NCBI GenBank assembly: GCA_964403015.1
Contig: CAYOEJ010000001.1
Coordinates: 32,117-96,116, forward strand
Origin: CAYOEJ01 sp964403015
GTDB lineage: Bacteria > Actinomycetota > Actinomycetes > Actinomycetales > Actinomycetaceae
Length of the DNA stretch: 64,000 nucleotides
Reading direction: 5' to 3'
Under the pieces are notes generated by a model. The model made no database searches. It worked only from the letters and a program-made list of their open reading frames with translations, and was not told the DNA's origin. Position numbers and translations under genes: made by a program. Below are positions 52,040-61,408 of this stretch, piece by piece (the stretch's first letter is position 1; every line of letters starts with the position of its first letter).

Positions 52040-52630
52040 TTACCTCCGCTGACCAAGGATTTGCAACGAACTACGCAAGAGCTGCGCCACGGTTCCCTCT
52101 GGCTGATTGGTGCGAGCTTCTTCCAGCGCACTTGCGGCCTCGCGTTCCTGCCAGCCGAGATTAATCAGCGCTTCGAGCACTTCGGAGCGTTCGGCGGGCT
52201 GCGGTTCGACGACGCCGGTCTCACCGATCGCGGGTCCCAGCTTTGTCCCCAGCTCAAGGATCATTCGCTGTGCGCCCTTCTTTCCAATGCCGGGAACGCG
52301 TGTAAGCGCAGCTTCATCCTTGCGCTCCACCGCCGCGCGCAGCATGTTCGGCGTCAGTACCGAAAGGACGGCCAACGCCGTGCGCGGGCCTATGCCGGAG
52401 ACCGAGTGAAGGATATCGAATACGCCGCGTTCGTCGTCGTCAGAAAAACCATAAAGGGTGAGCGAATCTTCGCGAACCACGAGCGAAGTATGCACGAAAG
52501 CCGACGATCCAATACGCAGCGCGGACAGGCTGGTCGGGGTCGCAAAAAACTGCATTCCAACGCCGCCAACGTCTATCACGGCGTAGCTGGTAGAAACCGT
52601 CACTACTTCGCCACGTAGAGAAGAAATCAC
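52040..52630 (-). CDS. ruvA: Holliday junction-binding protein RuvA
   Basis: A 196-residue protein that binds the four-way junction as a tetramer and loads RuvB. It begins MISSLRGEVV; the OB domain is followed by two helix-hairpin-helix motifs, VSGIGPRTALAVLS (about residues 76-89) and VPGIGKKGAQRMILEL, and by a C-terminal RuvB-binding domain. The gap to ruvC holds a possible LexA site and a TACACT box. Confidence 0.96.
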   Translation of the reverse strand: MISSLRGEVVTVSTSYAVIDVGGVGMQFFATPTSLSALRIGSSAFVHTSLVVREDSLTLYGFSDDDERGVFDILHSVSGIGPRTALAVLSVLTPNMLRAAVERKDEAALTRVPGIGKKGAQRMILELGTKLGPAIGETGVVEPQPAERSEVLEALINLGWQEREAASALEEARTNQPEGTVAQLLRSSLQILGQRR

Positions 52631-52640
52631 CCTCGCACCC

Positions 52641-52658
52641 TTTCGAACGTTTGTATGA
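52641..52658. promoter_or_regulatory. LexA-box-like site before ruvA
   Basis: TTCGAAC-GTTT-GTATGAA. The left half equals the actinobacterial LexA half-site (TCGAAC), and the right half matches GTTCGAA at five of seven bases. It sits between a TACACT -10 box (52662-52667) and the ruvA start, a repressing position. ruvAB is DNA-damage induced in many bacteria. Confidence 0.45.
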
Positions 52659-52698
52659 AATAAGTGTAGCGCATAGTTTGGCCACTAGGGCTCACGCA

Positions 52699-53322
52699 TC
52701 ACTTTTTCGGGAGGACCGCTCCGTGTCTGCGAGACAGCCGCTCAGCTTGTGCCCATGCCTTCTGAGCCGGGGTCAGATCGGCACCTTCGGCACGTGGAAG
52801 CATGCCGGCGCCGCCGTGCTGCGAGCGGTCGGTGCCCTCGAAATGCTGCGCTCCCCCACGCCACGCATGGCAGATCGCAATCGCCAATGCGTCCGCAGCG
52901 TCTTTGGGACGCGGCGGAGCGTCGAGCCGAAGAATCCGCTGCACCATCATCTGCACCTGTGCCTTCTCGGCGCGACCGTTGCCTGACACGGCCGCTTTCA
53001 CCTCAGAAGGTGTGTGCATTCCCAACGGCAACCCAGCTTTTGCGGCAGCTAGCATCACAATGCCTGCGACCTGGGCCGTACTGGTCACCGAACGCACGTT
53101 CTCTTGAGCAAAAACCCGCTCAAGAGCTACAACATCCGGCCGATGGAGTTTGATTGCCTCTTCAACCGCGTTCGAGATCAACAAAAGGCGCTGATGCGGA
53201 GCAAGCTCGGGGTTAGACCGCGCTACATCGACCGCGATAAGTGACACTTGACGCCCGCCGCGAGCATCAATAATGCCGAGGCCACAGCGGGTAAGGCCCG
53301 GGTCGACCCCGAGGATTCGCAC
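52699..53322 (-). CDS. ruvC: Holliday junction resolvase RuvC
   Basis: A 207-residue endonuclease that cuts Holliday junctions. The RNase H-like fold begins ILGVDPGLTRCG with the first catalytic aspartate; the glutamate lies in ALERVFAQEN (about residue 67), and the late DAADALAIAICH block supplies further acidic residues. The C-terminal 45 residues beyond the core are extra. It begins two bases before the yebC stop. Confidence 0.96.
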   Translation of the reverse strand: MRILGVDPGLTRCGLGIIDARGGRQVSLIAVDVARSNPELAPHQRLLLISNAVEEAIKLHRPDVVALERVFAQENVRSVTSTAQVAGIVMLAAAKAGLPLGMHTPSEVKAAVSGNGRAEKAQVQMMVQRILRLDAPPRPKDAADALAIAICHAWRGGAQHFEGTDRSQHGGAGMLPRAEGADLTPAQKAWAQAERLSRRHGAVLPKK

Positions 53323-53323
53323 G

Positions 53324-54085
53324 TTAGTCCTCGTCCTCCAGCTGGGCGGCTACCTCTTCAGAGATGTCCAGGTTCGAGTAAACGGCCTGAATGTCATCGA
53401 CATCGTCGAGCGCGTCGATAAGCTTGAGCACCTTGACCGCGGTGTCCTTGTCAGCCGACACCTTCATCGACGGGACAAACTGTACTTCGGCCGAGTTGTA
53501 GTCAATTCCGGCTTCCTGGAGCGCGGTACGAACAGCGACGACGTCGTTGGGCTCCGACAGAACCTCAAGAACTTCGCCCTCTTCGTTCACTTCCTCTGCG
53601 CCGGCGTCAAGAACTGCCATGAGGATGTCGTCTTCGCTCGTATCCGCAGTATTGGGAACCTCAACAACTCCCTTGCGCGAGAACATGTAGGACACCGAAC
53701 CCGGGTCGGCAAGGTTGCCCCCGTTGCGTGAAAGTGCAACTCGAACGTCAGAAGCCGCGCGATTGCGGTTATCCGTCAAACATTCGATAAGCACGGCGAC
53801 TCCGCCCGGAGCATAGCCTTCGTACAGGATGTTCTCGTAGTTGACAGCCTCGCTACCTTCGCCAGAGCCTCTCTTGACCGCACGGTCAATGTTGTCCGAC
53901 GGAACCGAGTTCTTCTTTGCTTTCTGGATGGCATCGTAGAGGGTCGGGTTTCCTGCCGGATCTCCCCCACCCGTGCGCGCTGCAACTTCGATGTTCTTGA
54001 TCAAACGCGCAAATAGCTTGCCGCGCTTCGCATCGATTACGGCCTTCTTATGCTTTGTCGTTGCCCACTTTGAATGTCCAGACAC
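53324..54085 (-). CDS. YebC/TACO1 family protein
   Basis: A 253-residue protein of the YebC/TACO1 family, seen either as DNA-binding regulators or as ribosome-associated factors that help translation of proline stretches. It starts MSGHSKWATTKHKKAVIDAKRGKLF and has the family middle motif GYAPGGVAVLIECLTDNRNR (20-residue core region). It heads the yebC-ruvC-ruvA-ruvB set, a widespread order. Confidence 0.94.
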   Translation of the reverse strand: MSGHSKWATTKHKKAVIDAKRGKLFARLIKNIEVAARTGGGDPAGNPTLYDAIQKAKKNSVPSDNIDRAVKRGSGEGSEAVNYENILYEGYAPGGVAVLIECLTDNRNRAASDVRVALSRNGGNLADPGSVSYMFSRKGVVEVPNTADTSEDDILMAVLDAGAEEVNEEGEVLEVLSEPNDVVAVRTALQEAGIDYNSAEVQFVPSMKVSADKDTAVKVLKLIDALDDVDDIQAVYSNLDISEEVAAQLEDED

Positions 54086-54145
54086 AACTGCTCCTTTACT
54101 TTGGACTCACTGGGGGCATTCTACAGGCTCAATACCGCTAACCGC

Positions 54146-54739
54146 CTAATCCTCAACTGTGCGTAGAAGTGTGCCATCCCACCCGTCGCGCCATCGGCGT
54201 GCCATCTCAACAAACCTCCGCGGATAGACCGCGGTTCCGCCGCTTTCGAGACGTGCAAGCTCGTCCAGATCCCACCATCGGTGTTCATCGAGAACATCAA
54301 GCTCGAGAGAAGTGAGGGAGAACTCCTCATTGGTGTCAATGAATTCTCTTTCTTGAGCCGAGACATTCAGGATGAAGAAGTTCTCGTCCTGTTTACGCGT
54401 CTCGAGCGCAAAATGGAAGGTCGACTGACGATAGAGCACCGGACCAACCAGCCTGTCCGGATCAATCCGGAGACCCGTTTCTTCTCGCAATTCCCGAGCG
54501 GCGCCATCGCGGGAGCTTTCGCCAGGATCGATGCCTCCACCAACCGTGAACCACCACCGATGGTTAAGGTCATCCACATCGTGTCCGAGGATAAGCAGCG
54601 TTTCTCCTGCAGGATCAAAAATAACAACGCGGGCGGCTTGGCGATGAGGGAACCCGTCGTCATCGATGGGCCACTCGGCTTTAAGTTGCTCCGCCTGCTC
54701 CTCCGTCAGCCGTGCAAGAGAAAAGGGCGAATCCGTCAT
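54146..54739 (-). CDS. NUDIX hydrolase
   Basis: A 197-residue protein with a complete NUDIX box, GGGIDPGE followed by the RELREETGL end (residues about 68-90). It hydrolyses nucleoside diphosphate-linked compounds; the substrate is unknown. It overlaps the PrsW-like gene by four bases. In M. tuberculosis the neighbour of pimA (Rv2609c, recalled from knowledge) combines a membrane segment with a NUDIX domain; here these may be split over two genes. Confidence 0.88.
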   Translation of the reverse strand: MTDSPFSLARLTEEQAEQLKAEWPIDDDGFPHRQAARVVIFDPAGETLLILGHDVDDLNHRWWFTVGGGIDPGESSRDGAARELREETGLRIDPDRLVGPVLYRQSTFHFALETRKQDENFFILNVSAQEREFIDTNEEFSLTSLELDVLDEHRWWDLDELARLESGGTAVYPRRFVEMARRWRDGWDGTLLRTVED

Positions 54740-55923
54740 CGGGACGCACCAAAACCGTGTCGAAGATGATTTAGTCTCTCAAGGGTCGCCTTCTCAGCCG
54801 CTTGTGATGCGGGATGATAGAGAATCCCGCGCCGAGCCGCGCGCGTATGGTCGTGACCCAGCTGAATGAGCTCGAGCTGGAATCGCTCCATCGCACGGCT
54901 ACCCGTACCCGCCCTAGCTCCAAGGGCCCGCGCGTTGCTATCCGCCCACGCCTTAGCCTCACGTCGGCTTCGAAGAGACTTGATCGCGTCCACTTCGTGC
55001 CACTCAACCCAGCCGCTCTGAACGAATGGCTTCAACCCGCCAAGAACGGCATCCTTTTCGTACTTGCGCGCAAAGAGGATCATCGCGATAGCAAGTGCCG
55101 CCACCGGGACGTTATTGACGAACTTGTAGGTCTCGTAGGTCATACCATCCCAGTACAGTGCGTCATTGTTGAACCAGTGGAAGAAGCCAGAGCCAATCAT
55201 GGCGGGGATGAACCATCCGAGAACAGCGAGTCTTGTCCGGGAATACTCCGCAAATCCGATGAAGAACCCGAAGAATGCCGTGTAAACATCGTGGCTGAGT
55301 GGACCGTCGAGAACCCGGATCTCAAACATGTAATCGAGCATCTCGTAGTTACTTGCAAAGTAGAGAATATTCTCGGTAAACGCGAAACCTGCACCGATGA
55401 GGGCGCCATAGACAATGCCGTCAACAGGGCCGTTAAAGTAACGGCGGAACGCGAAGAAGATGACGATCACGCCTAATCCCTTGACGAACTCTTCCACGAT
55501 CGGAGCGCCCCACGATGCCGTGTACCGCTGGATATCTTGGAAGGTCGCATCCGCGCCAAGGAAGGATGGCAGCCACTCTGCTGCAACCATTCCGTTGAGG
55601 AACGCGGCAGCCATCACTGACACTCCGCCTCCCCACAAGAAGGCAACGATGTAAAGCCAGCGCGGTTCTGGCTCCCAGCGGTCAATAATCCACACGAAGA
55701 AAAGCGTGAAGAGCACCGGCAAGAACGCCCAGAACGCAGAAACCCCCGCTGCACCGGTTCCCGCCGGCGTCAACAGCATGGGGAGTACGTTAATCAGTGC
55801 AAGTACACCGATGACGATAAGCGTCACGGCTACAATGTAGAAGCCCTCAGAATGGCGCTTGGGCTGCTTCCAATGTGCGGGGGCAGGCGAAACTTGCGGG
55901 TGCATGAACTGGGTTTGGGACAT
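54736..55923 (-). CDS. PrsW-family intramembrane protease-like protein
   Basis: A 395-residue polytopic membrane protein with about eight hydrophobic segments. It shows the PrsW signatures VEEFVKG (a paired glutamate), GFAFTENILYF and SHDVYTAFFGFFIG, the presumed metal-binding residues. PrsW cleaves an anti-sigma factor in Bacillus; no such target is encoded here. The C-terminal 100 residues are cytoplasmic and helical. The start is uncertain: the ATG at 55923 leaves a seven-base gap to the previous gene, while the longest reading starts at 55941. Confidence 0.83.
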   Translation of the reverse strand: MSQTQFMHPQVSPAPAHWKQPKRHSEGFYIVAVTLIVIGVLALINVLPMLLTPAGTGAAGVSAFWAFLPVLFTLFFVWIIDRWEPEPRWLYIVAFLWGGGVSVMAAAFLNGMVAAEWLPSFLGADATFQDIQRYTASWGAPIVEEFVKGLGVIVIFFAFRRYFNGPVDGIVYGALIGAGFAFTENILYFASNYEMLDYMFEIRVLDGPLSHDVYTAFFGFFIGFAEYSRTRLAVLGWFIPAMIGSGFFHWFNNDALYWDGMTYETYKFVNNVPVAALAIAMILFARKYEKDAVLGGLKPFVQSGWVEWHEVDAIKSLRSRREAKAWADSNARALGARAGTGSRAMERFQLELIQLGHDHTRAARRGILYHPASQAAEKATLERLNHLRHGFGASR

Positions 55924-55930
55924 GAGTGTC

Positions 55931-56530
55931 TCACTCATCATCTAGGTCAACAGTGCGTGGAGCAGACGCGCTACCCTGCAGTCGGAATGTTCGCGCGAGG
56001 AACTTCCTTCTTTCTCGACGCGCCTGAGCCACGTGAATGTTGTGGAAGCGTCGAGTCATCCGCACGGAATCGCGCGTTTCATTAAGGCGCTCGAGAGGTC
56101 CGGAGTTATCACCGAGCTCCGAGGAATCCAACTCGTCCACGGTCAGCCGCAGAACTCGGGACAGTTCGGATTCTAGATTCAATCGGTCGGGACTCTCCTC
56201 GGCGTGGATGGGGCCTCCGCCGTGAATGTTGCCCTCGGCATCGCGAATCTTGATCCGATCGAGACCGTCGTCAACGATGGGATAGATGGCTGCTTCGCGA
56301 GCTTCGTTAGCGACATCAGCCAAAAGGATCGATCCAGCCATGTCCACTGCCCCAGCGAGAGCCAGTTCGGTGGCCGCTTGTGAGCGAGCCAGCAAGGCAT
56401 TTTCGAGCGCGACGCGCGACTTTGTCACGTTCTTGTGCAGTGCATCAAGTTTCCGCGCCTTTAACGACGCCGAGATTGCCACGGTCACAAGGACTGCCAC
56501 TAGCGCAATAAGTACGTAGCTCCACTCCAT
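55931..56530 (-). CDS. Small membrane-anchored protein of unknown function
   Basis: A 199-residue protein with one N-terminal membrane helix (residues about 4-22) and a long helical cytoplasmic part; residues 25-70 (LDALHKNVTKSRVALENALLARSQAA) look LemA-like. It lies directly after pimA, sharing a base with its start region. The same place in mycobacteria is held by a longer membrane protein with a NUDIX domain. The function is unknown; a link to phosphatidylinositol-mannoside synthesis is inferred from position only. Confidence 0.7.
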   Translation of the reverse strand: MEWSYVLIALVAVLVTVAISASLKARKLDALHKNVTKSRVALENALLARSQAATELALAGAVDMAGSILLADVANEAREAAIYPIVDDGLDRIKIRDAEGNIHGGGPIHAEESPDRLNLESELSRVLRLTVDELDSSELGDNSGPLERLNETRDSVRMTRRFHNIHVAQARRERRKFLARTFRLQGSASAPRTVDLDDE

Positions 56531-57657
56531 TAGTCCACCACCCTCATGCTGTCCGTGCGGATAGCTGTTTCATAGACGGATAGGATATGCGAAGCCACGG
56601 TAGACCAGTCGTACCTCCAGGCTTCTTGGGCGGCTTTAACGGCAGTTTCCCGGCGCATCTTTGGATCTGCGAGAGCGGCATTGACCACGCGTGCAAGATC
56701 GCTGGCATCTTCATTATCGAAGTGCGAGCCGAACTCACCGTTTCCAAGCACCGCTCTGAATGCCGGGATGTTGGATGCAACAATGTACGCACCGGCGCTC
56801 ATTGCCTCAACGAGGATGATGCCAAAAGATTCGCCGCCGGTGTTAGGCGCGAGGTAAATATCAGAGCTTCCCAGCAGCAGCGCCTTGTCCTCATCCGAGA
56901 TAGGTCCAAGGAATTCGACCGCGTCACTGTCCTCCCCAAACATTTCCCGAGCCTCGTCGACGTCACCTTTGCCCGCCACAAGGAGTCGTACACCTGGGTG
57001 ACGTTCTCGAATTGCGCTGAATGCCTTGGCTACAACTGGCAGGCCCTTACGTGGCTCGTCCAGTCGTCCAAGGAATGACAGTGTTGGGCGTTCGTGAGTT
57101 CCAGCAAAGCGCTCGTCTTTATCGGTGATATGCAGGTTCTTGACGAAGACACCGTTGGGAATTACCCAAGCATCGCCGCCGAGGTGCTGGACTGCGGTTC
57201 TCCGAGCCTCCTGAGAGACCGCGATTCGAGCCTGGATCTTGTCCAGCATCGGAATCAGCAATGGGGAGGCAATGGACAGCATCCGTGAACGATCCATCGC
57301 GGTATGGAATGTTGAAACCACGGGGCAATCAGCGCTCATGAGGGCCAGCATTGACACGGACGGCGTGAACGGTTCATGGACGTGTAGGACGTCGAGCTGC
57401 TGTTCACGTAGCCATGCGCGCACTTCCCTATTGACCTTGGGGCCAAACGATAGGCGGGCCACGGATCCGTTGTATCTGATTGGAATGGCCGCACCTACGG
57501 GATGCACGAACGGTTCAAGCCCGTCTGTTTTCTCAGAAGGAGCGATAACAGAAACATGGTGGCCGCGGCCGATCAATTCCTGTGCGAGGTCGCGGATATG
57601 GAACTGGACACCGCCGGGAACGTCCCACGAATACCCGCATGCAATACCGATTCTCAT
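56530..57657 (-). CDS. pimA: GDP-mannose-dependent phosphatidylinositol alpha-mannosyltransferase PimA
   Basis: A 375-residue GT4 glycosyltransferase that adds the first mannose to phosphatidylinositol on the inner membrane face. Features include the N-terminal GYSWDVPGGVQFHIRDLA, which carries the GGV loop, the acceptor-side VLHVHEPFTPS, and the donor-binding E-x7-E region GGESFGIILVEAMSAGAYIVA. It follows patA with a four-base overlap. Order pgsA-patA-pimA is the actinobacterial PIM cluster. Confidence 0.94.
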   Translation of the reverse strand: MRIGIACGYSWDVPGGVQFHIRDLAQELIGRGHHVSVIAPSEKTDGLEPFVHPVGAAIPIRYNGSVARLSFGPKVNREVRAWLREQQLDVLHVHEPFTPSVSMLALMSADCPVVSTFHTAMDRSRMLSIASPLLIPMLDKIQARIAVSQEARRTAVQHLGGDAWVIPNGVFVKNLHITDKDERFAGTHERPTLSFLGRLDEPRKGLPVVAKAFSAIRERHPGVRLLVAGKGDVDEAREMFGEDSDAVEFLGPISDEDKALLLGSSDIYLAPNTGGESFGIILVEAMSAGAYIVASNIPAFRAVLGNGEFGSHFDNEDASDLARVVNAALADPKMRRETAVKAAQEAWRYDWSTVASHILSVYETAIRTDSMRVVD

Positions 57658-58637
57658 GTCCGGTCCTCCTCTTTTGATGCTGCCCGAGAGGCGGTGAGCC
57701 GCTCAGGATCAAGATCTGCAACAAACACTTTTTGAAGCATGTGCCAGTCGGTCAGGTGTTCAGGAAGATAGGTCTCGAGCTGATTCATCCACTCTTGGTT
57801 CATACGAGCCAGGTCCGCCGAGCGTTCCTCAAACGAACTATTCGGGGATGCTGACGGATGAATGGGCTCGCCGATCGTCAGGTGGATTCCCCACGGCGAA
57901 CCGGCTCGGCGCACCCGTTCCTTATCATGTTTAAAATTTGAGGTTGCGATATGCACGGGAAACATCGGCGTGCCAAGGTTTTGCGACACGAGTGCCGCTC
58001 CAGCCGCAACTCGAAGTGGGTGCCCAAACAGGGAGACCTCAATGCCTGTGGAGGACAGGTCACGGTCGCACAGGATTGGAGCGAAAGCAGCGCGCTCACC
58101 CAGGTCCCTCGTAATACGCTCGATGGCTCGGCCGCCCTTGACGGCTTGATAGATCGTCATGCCAAGCTCGCGCCTGAAATCTAAGAAGAATTCGGAAAGC
58201 TCCTGGGGCTCAAGTTTCTCTGCAATCGTGTGGACCGGTGCCAAATGAAGATTCGCCCAGGCGCCCGCAATATCCCAGTTACCCAGATGCATAAGCGCAC
58301 CCGAACAGGATTGGCCAGCACCAAAAATGGCGCGTAGCTGGTGGTCATTCTCGATCGTCACGCGTGCCGTGATCTGTTCAGGACTTAATGCGGGCAGACG
58401 GAACATCTCGTAGTAGTAGCGCAGGTAGGATCGCATCGCCTTTGCGCTACGACGGCGCTGCGCCCACGAACCAGAGAGCGGGGTGACCCGCTGGAGGTTC
58501 TTTCGAAGTTGCACTGCCCCGCTCGAATTCGATAGACCGACGGCTGTGCCAACAGCACTAAAAACTGCCCTGCCAAAAGGTTCGGGTACAGCACCTACTA
58601 GCTTCGTCGCACCAGCAAAGACCTTGACGATATTCAT
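57654..58637 (-). CDS. patA: Phosphatidylinositol mannoside acyltransferase
   Basis: A 327-residue membrane-associated acyltransferase of the LpxL/HtrB-like superfamily that acylates the mannose of PIM. The catalytic H-x4-D motif is HLGNWD (residues about 119-124) and later family segments include CDRDLSSTGIEVSLFG. The ATG at 58637 has a GAAGGTG ribosome binding site; the longer reading from 58664 was rejected on that ground. It lies between pgsA and pimA. Confidence 0.9.
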   Translation of the reverse strand: MNIVKVFAGATKLVGAVPEPFGRAVFSAVGTAVGLSNSSGAVQLRKNLQRVTPLSGSWAQRRRSAKAMRSYLRYYYEMFRLPALSPEQITARVTIENDHQLRAIFGAGQSCSGALMHLGNWDIAGAWANLHLAPVHTIAEKLEPQELSEFFLDFRRELGMTIYQAVKGGRAIERITRDLGERAAFAPILCDRDLSSTGIEVSLFGHPLRVAAGAALVSQNLGTPMFPVHIATSNFKHDKERVRRAGSPWGIHLTIGEPIHPSASPNSSFEERSADLARMNQEWMNQLETYLPEHLTDWHMLQKVFVADLDPERLTASRAASKEEDRT

Positions 58638-58738
58638 GCAAACACCTTCGAGAATGTCATGCAAAATCCCTACTCATCGCATGCACCTTTCCGCGAGATT
58701 CTTAGCTGCATTAGCATATGCGGCCATCATGATTATGC

Positions 58739-59365
58739 CTAAGCAGAATCGTCCGCAGCCATCTGTCGGTGCACATGGACCATTCGCTGGACAACCGTGA
58801 TGAATGCTAGACCGGCAAGGATCCATAAACCTACGGCCATGATCCAATGGCTTAAACCGAAACCGACCAACAACACAAGTACCAAGGTGAAAATTAGCCG
58901 ATCAGCGCGCTCCGCGAGCCCAACGCTCGCGGTGTATCCCACTCCTTCGGCGCGCGCACGTGCGTAGGGCACGATCGACCCCAAAACGATCGAAGCAATC
59001 GCTCCGGTGATAACCCAAGCCTGCACGTCGTCGTCGGCATGGAAGTAGCCCCACATGGCGAGTGACGCAAAAATCGCGCCATCAGCAAACCTGTCCATGG
59101 TCGAATCGAGAAACGCACCCCACTTTGACGACGTGCCGGTGAGACGGGCGATCTGGCCATCTAGGTTGTCGAAGATGACGAGGATGGTGGTAACTAAGGC
59201 ACCGACAAGCAACATGTTGCGAGGGAAGAAAAACAACGCGGCAGCGCACGAGAGTATCGTTCCTGCAACTGTCACCGTGTTCGCGCTAATCCCCATTTTG
59301 ACGAAGGCGCGCGCAACTGGACCAAAGAGAACTTGGGCCAGTGAGCGTCCGCTGCGACTGAGCAT
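58739..59365 (-). CDS. pgsA: CDP-alcohol phosphatidyltransferase, probable phosphatidylinositol phosphate synthase
   Basis: A 208-residue integral membrane enzyme with the full CDP-alcohol transferase signature: DNLDGQIAR, then GAFLD and TMDRFAD, giving D-x2-DG-x2-AR-x8-G-x3-D-x3-D (residues about 66-88). Six membrane helices are predicted. In this genetic context it should condense CDP-diacylglycerol with inositol phosphate, the first step before patA and pimA. It begins 15 bases after thrS. Confidence 0.92.
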   Translation of the reverse strand: MLSRSGRSLAQVLFGPVARAFVKMGISANTVTVAGTILSCAAALFFFPRNMLLVGALVTTILVIFDNLDGQIARLTGTSSKWGAFLDSTMDRFADGAIFASLAMWGYFHADDDVQAWVITGAIASIVLGSIVPYARARAEGVGYTASVGLAERADRLIFTLVLVLLVGFGLSHWIMAVGLWILAGLAFITVVQRMVHVHRQMAADDSA

Positions 59366-59379
59366 TCTTCTCCCCCGCC

Positions 59380-61392
59380 CTATTGATTGGCGTGCGACGC
59401 AATTTCAGAGACGATGTGTTCAATCGCCTCGTCCACGTTCACGCCGTTACGCTGGCTGCCGTCGCGCATTCGGAATGACACGGCTCCGGCATCTTGATCC
59501 TCACCACCGGCGATGAGGGTAAACGGAATCTTTTCCTTTGACGCGTTGCGAATCTTCTTCGGGAAACGATCGTCGGTGGTATCAACCTCGGCGCGAACAC
59601 CGCGGGCACGAAGCTTCTGGGCGATCTCTTCAAGGTAATCATTGAAGGCGTCTGCCACGGGAACGCACCGCACTTGGACGGGAGCGAGCCACGCGGGGAA
59701 AGCTCCCGCATAGTGCTCGGTGAGAACACCGAAAAAGCGCTCAATCGAACCGAATAGCGCGCGATGAATCATGACCGGACGCTGTCGTGAACCATCTGGG
59801 GCGGTGTATTCAAGGTCAAAGCGCTCCGGCAGGTTGAAGTCCAACTGAATGGTAGACATCTGCCAAGTGCGGCCCAGCGCATCGCGAGCCTGCACTGAAA
59901 TCTTCGGCCCGTAGAACGCGGCGCCCTCAGGATCTGGGACGAGTTCGAGACCGGACTCGCGAGCAACTTCCTCAAGTGTTCGGGTCGCTTCTTCCCAAGC
60001 GGCATCCTCACCGACGAACTTCTTGGGATCCTTGGTGGACATCTCCAAGTAGAAGTCATCCAGACCGTAGTCCTTCAAAAGATCAAGAACGAAGGTCAGC
60101 AACTCGGAAAGCTCGTCCTTCATCTGCTCGCGGGTGCAGTAGATGTGTGCATCATCTTGAGTGAATCCGCGGGCACGGGTCAGACCGTGAATAACGCCCG
60201 ACTTTTCGTTGCGGTACACCGTTCCGAACTCGAACAAGCGCAGTGGAAGCTCGCGGTAGGAACGCCCACGGGAACGGAAAATAAGGTTGTGCATGGGGCA
60301 GTTCATGGGCTTCAAATAGTAGTCCGCGCCCTGCTTCGTGATGTTGCCGTCGCCGTCGCGCTCTTCATCCATGTGAATGGGCGGATACATGCCATCGGCA
60401 TAGAAGTCGAGATGGCCGGACTCTTCGAAGAGGTTTGATTTCGTGATGTGCGGAGTGTTGACGAACGAGTAGTTGCCCTCCACGTGCTTCTGGCGCGAGT
60501 AGTTCTCCATCTCCATACGAACGATTCCGCCCTTGGGGTGGAAGACCGGCAGACCAGACCCAATCTCATCCGGGAATGAGAACAAATCCAGTTCATTGCC
60601 AAGCTTGCGGTGGTCGCGTCGCTCAGCTTCCGCGATACGTTCTTGGTAAGCGCGCAACTCGTCCTTGCTGGGCCACGCGGTTCCATAGATCCTCTGCAGC
60701 GAGTCATTCGCCTGATCACCACGCCAGTACGCAGCCGACGAACGCGTGATTGCGAAACCGTTGCCGATGAGTTTGGTGGTGGGAAGGTGTGGTCCCCGGC
60801 AGAGGTCGGTCCACACGACGTCACCGTTGCGGCGAACGTTGTCATACATGGTCAGTTCACCGGCGCCGACCTCGATCGAAGCTCCCTCGGCTGCCTGGTC
60901 AGTCTCGCTGTCAGAACCACCCTTCAACGCAATCAGTTCCAGCTTGTAAGGCTGGTCAGCAAGTTCAACACGGGCGTCGTCGTCAGAAATTGGTCGTCGC
61001 ACAAAGCGCTGGCCCTCCTTCACGATCCGCATCATGTCCTTCTCCAGCTGCTTGAGTAGATCTGGAGTGACGGCATCGATATTGCCAAAGTCGTAGTAAA
61101 AACCATCGGTGATGAACGGGCCGATACCGAGATTGACGTCTGGGAATCTGTTCTGGACCGCCTGGGCCAACACGTGCGTTGCGGAGTGTCGCAGGATATT
61201 GAGGCCATCTTCGGAAGCGATATCCACACCTTCGACGTTGGCGCCTTCGGGCAGGCTGGTCAAATCCGTATCGAGATCCTTGAGCTCACCGTCCACGCGA
61301 AGAGCCACGATGGCCTTATTCGCCGAGAAATGGTCGATTCCAGAGATGGGTGCGTCAAAGGTTTCTTCACTGCCGTCGATGTTGAGCTTCAC
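59380..61392 (-). CDS. thrS: Threonyl-tRNA synthetase
   Basis: A 670-residue class II synthetase. It has an N-terminal TGS domain (residues 1-60), the editing domain with LRHSATHVLAQAV (a H-x3-H zinc-type site) and YYDF, the catalytic core with zinc ligands and GFTQDDAHIYC, and the anticodon-binding domain at the end (VRCVPVADAFNDYLEEIAQ region). It starts with GTG at 61392 behind a strong AGGAGG ribosome binding site. A tRNA-Thr anticodon-like hairpin lies five bases further upstream. Confidence 0.97.
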   Translation of the reverse strand: MKLNIDGSEETFDAPISGIDHFSANKAIVALRVDGELKDLDTDLTSLPEGANVEGVDIASEDGLNILRHSATHVLAQAVQNRFPDVNLGIGPFITDGFYYDFGNIDAVTPDLLKQLEKDMMRIVKEGQRFVRRPISDDDARVELADQPYKLELIALKGGSDSETDQAAEGASIEVGAGELTMYDNVRRNGDVVWTDLCRGPHLPTTKLIGNGFAITRSSAAYWRGDQANDSLQRIYGTAWPSKDELRAYQERIAEAERRDHRKLGNELDLFSFPDEIGSGLPVFHPKGGIVRMEMENYSRQKHVEGNYSFVNTPHITKSNLFEESGHLDFYADGMYPPIHMDEERDGDGNITKQGADYYLKPMNCPMHNLIFRSRGRSYRELPLRLFEFGTVYRNEKSGVIHGLTRARGFTQDDAHIYCTREQMKDELSELLTFVLDLLKDYGLDDFYLEMSTKDPKKFVGEDAAWEEATRTLEEVARESGLELVPDPEGAAFYGPKISVQARDALGRTWQMSTIQLDFNLPERFDLEYTAPDGSRQRPVMIHRALFGSIERFFGVLTEHYAGAFPAWLAPVQVRCVPVADAFNDYLEEIAQKLRARGVRAEVDTTDDRFPKKIRNASKEKIPFTLIAGGEDQDAGAVSFRMRDGSQRNGVNVDEAIEHIVSEIASHANQ

Positions 61393-61408
61393 TCGTGCCT
61401 CCTGGCTG

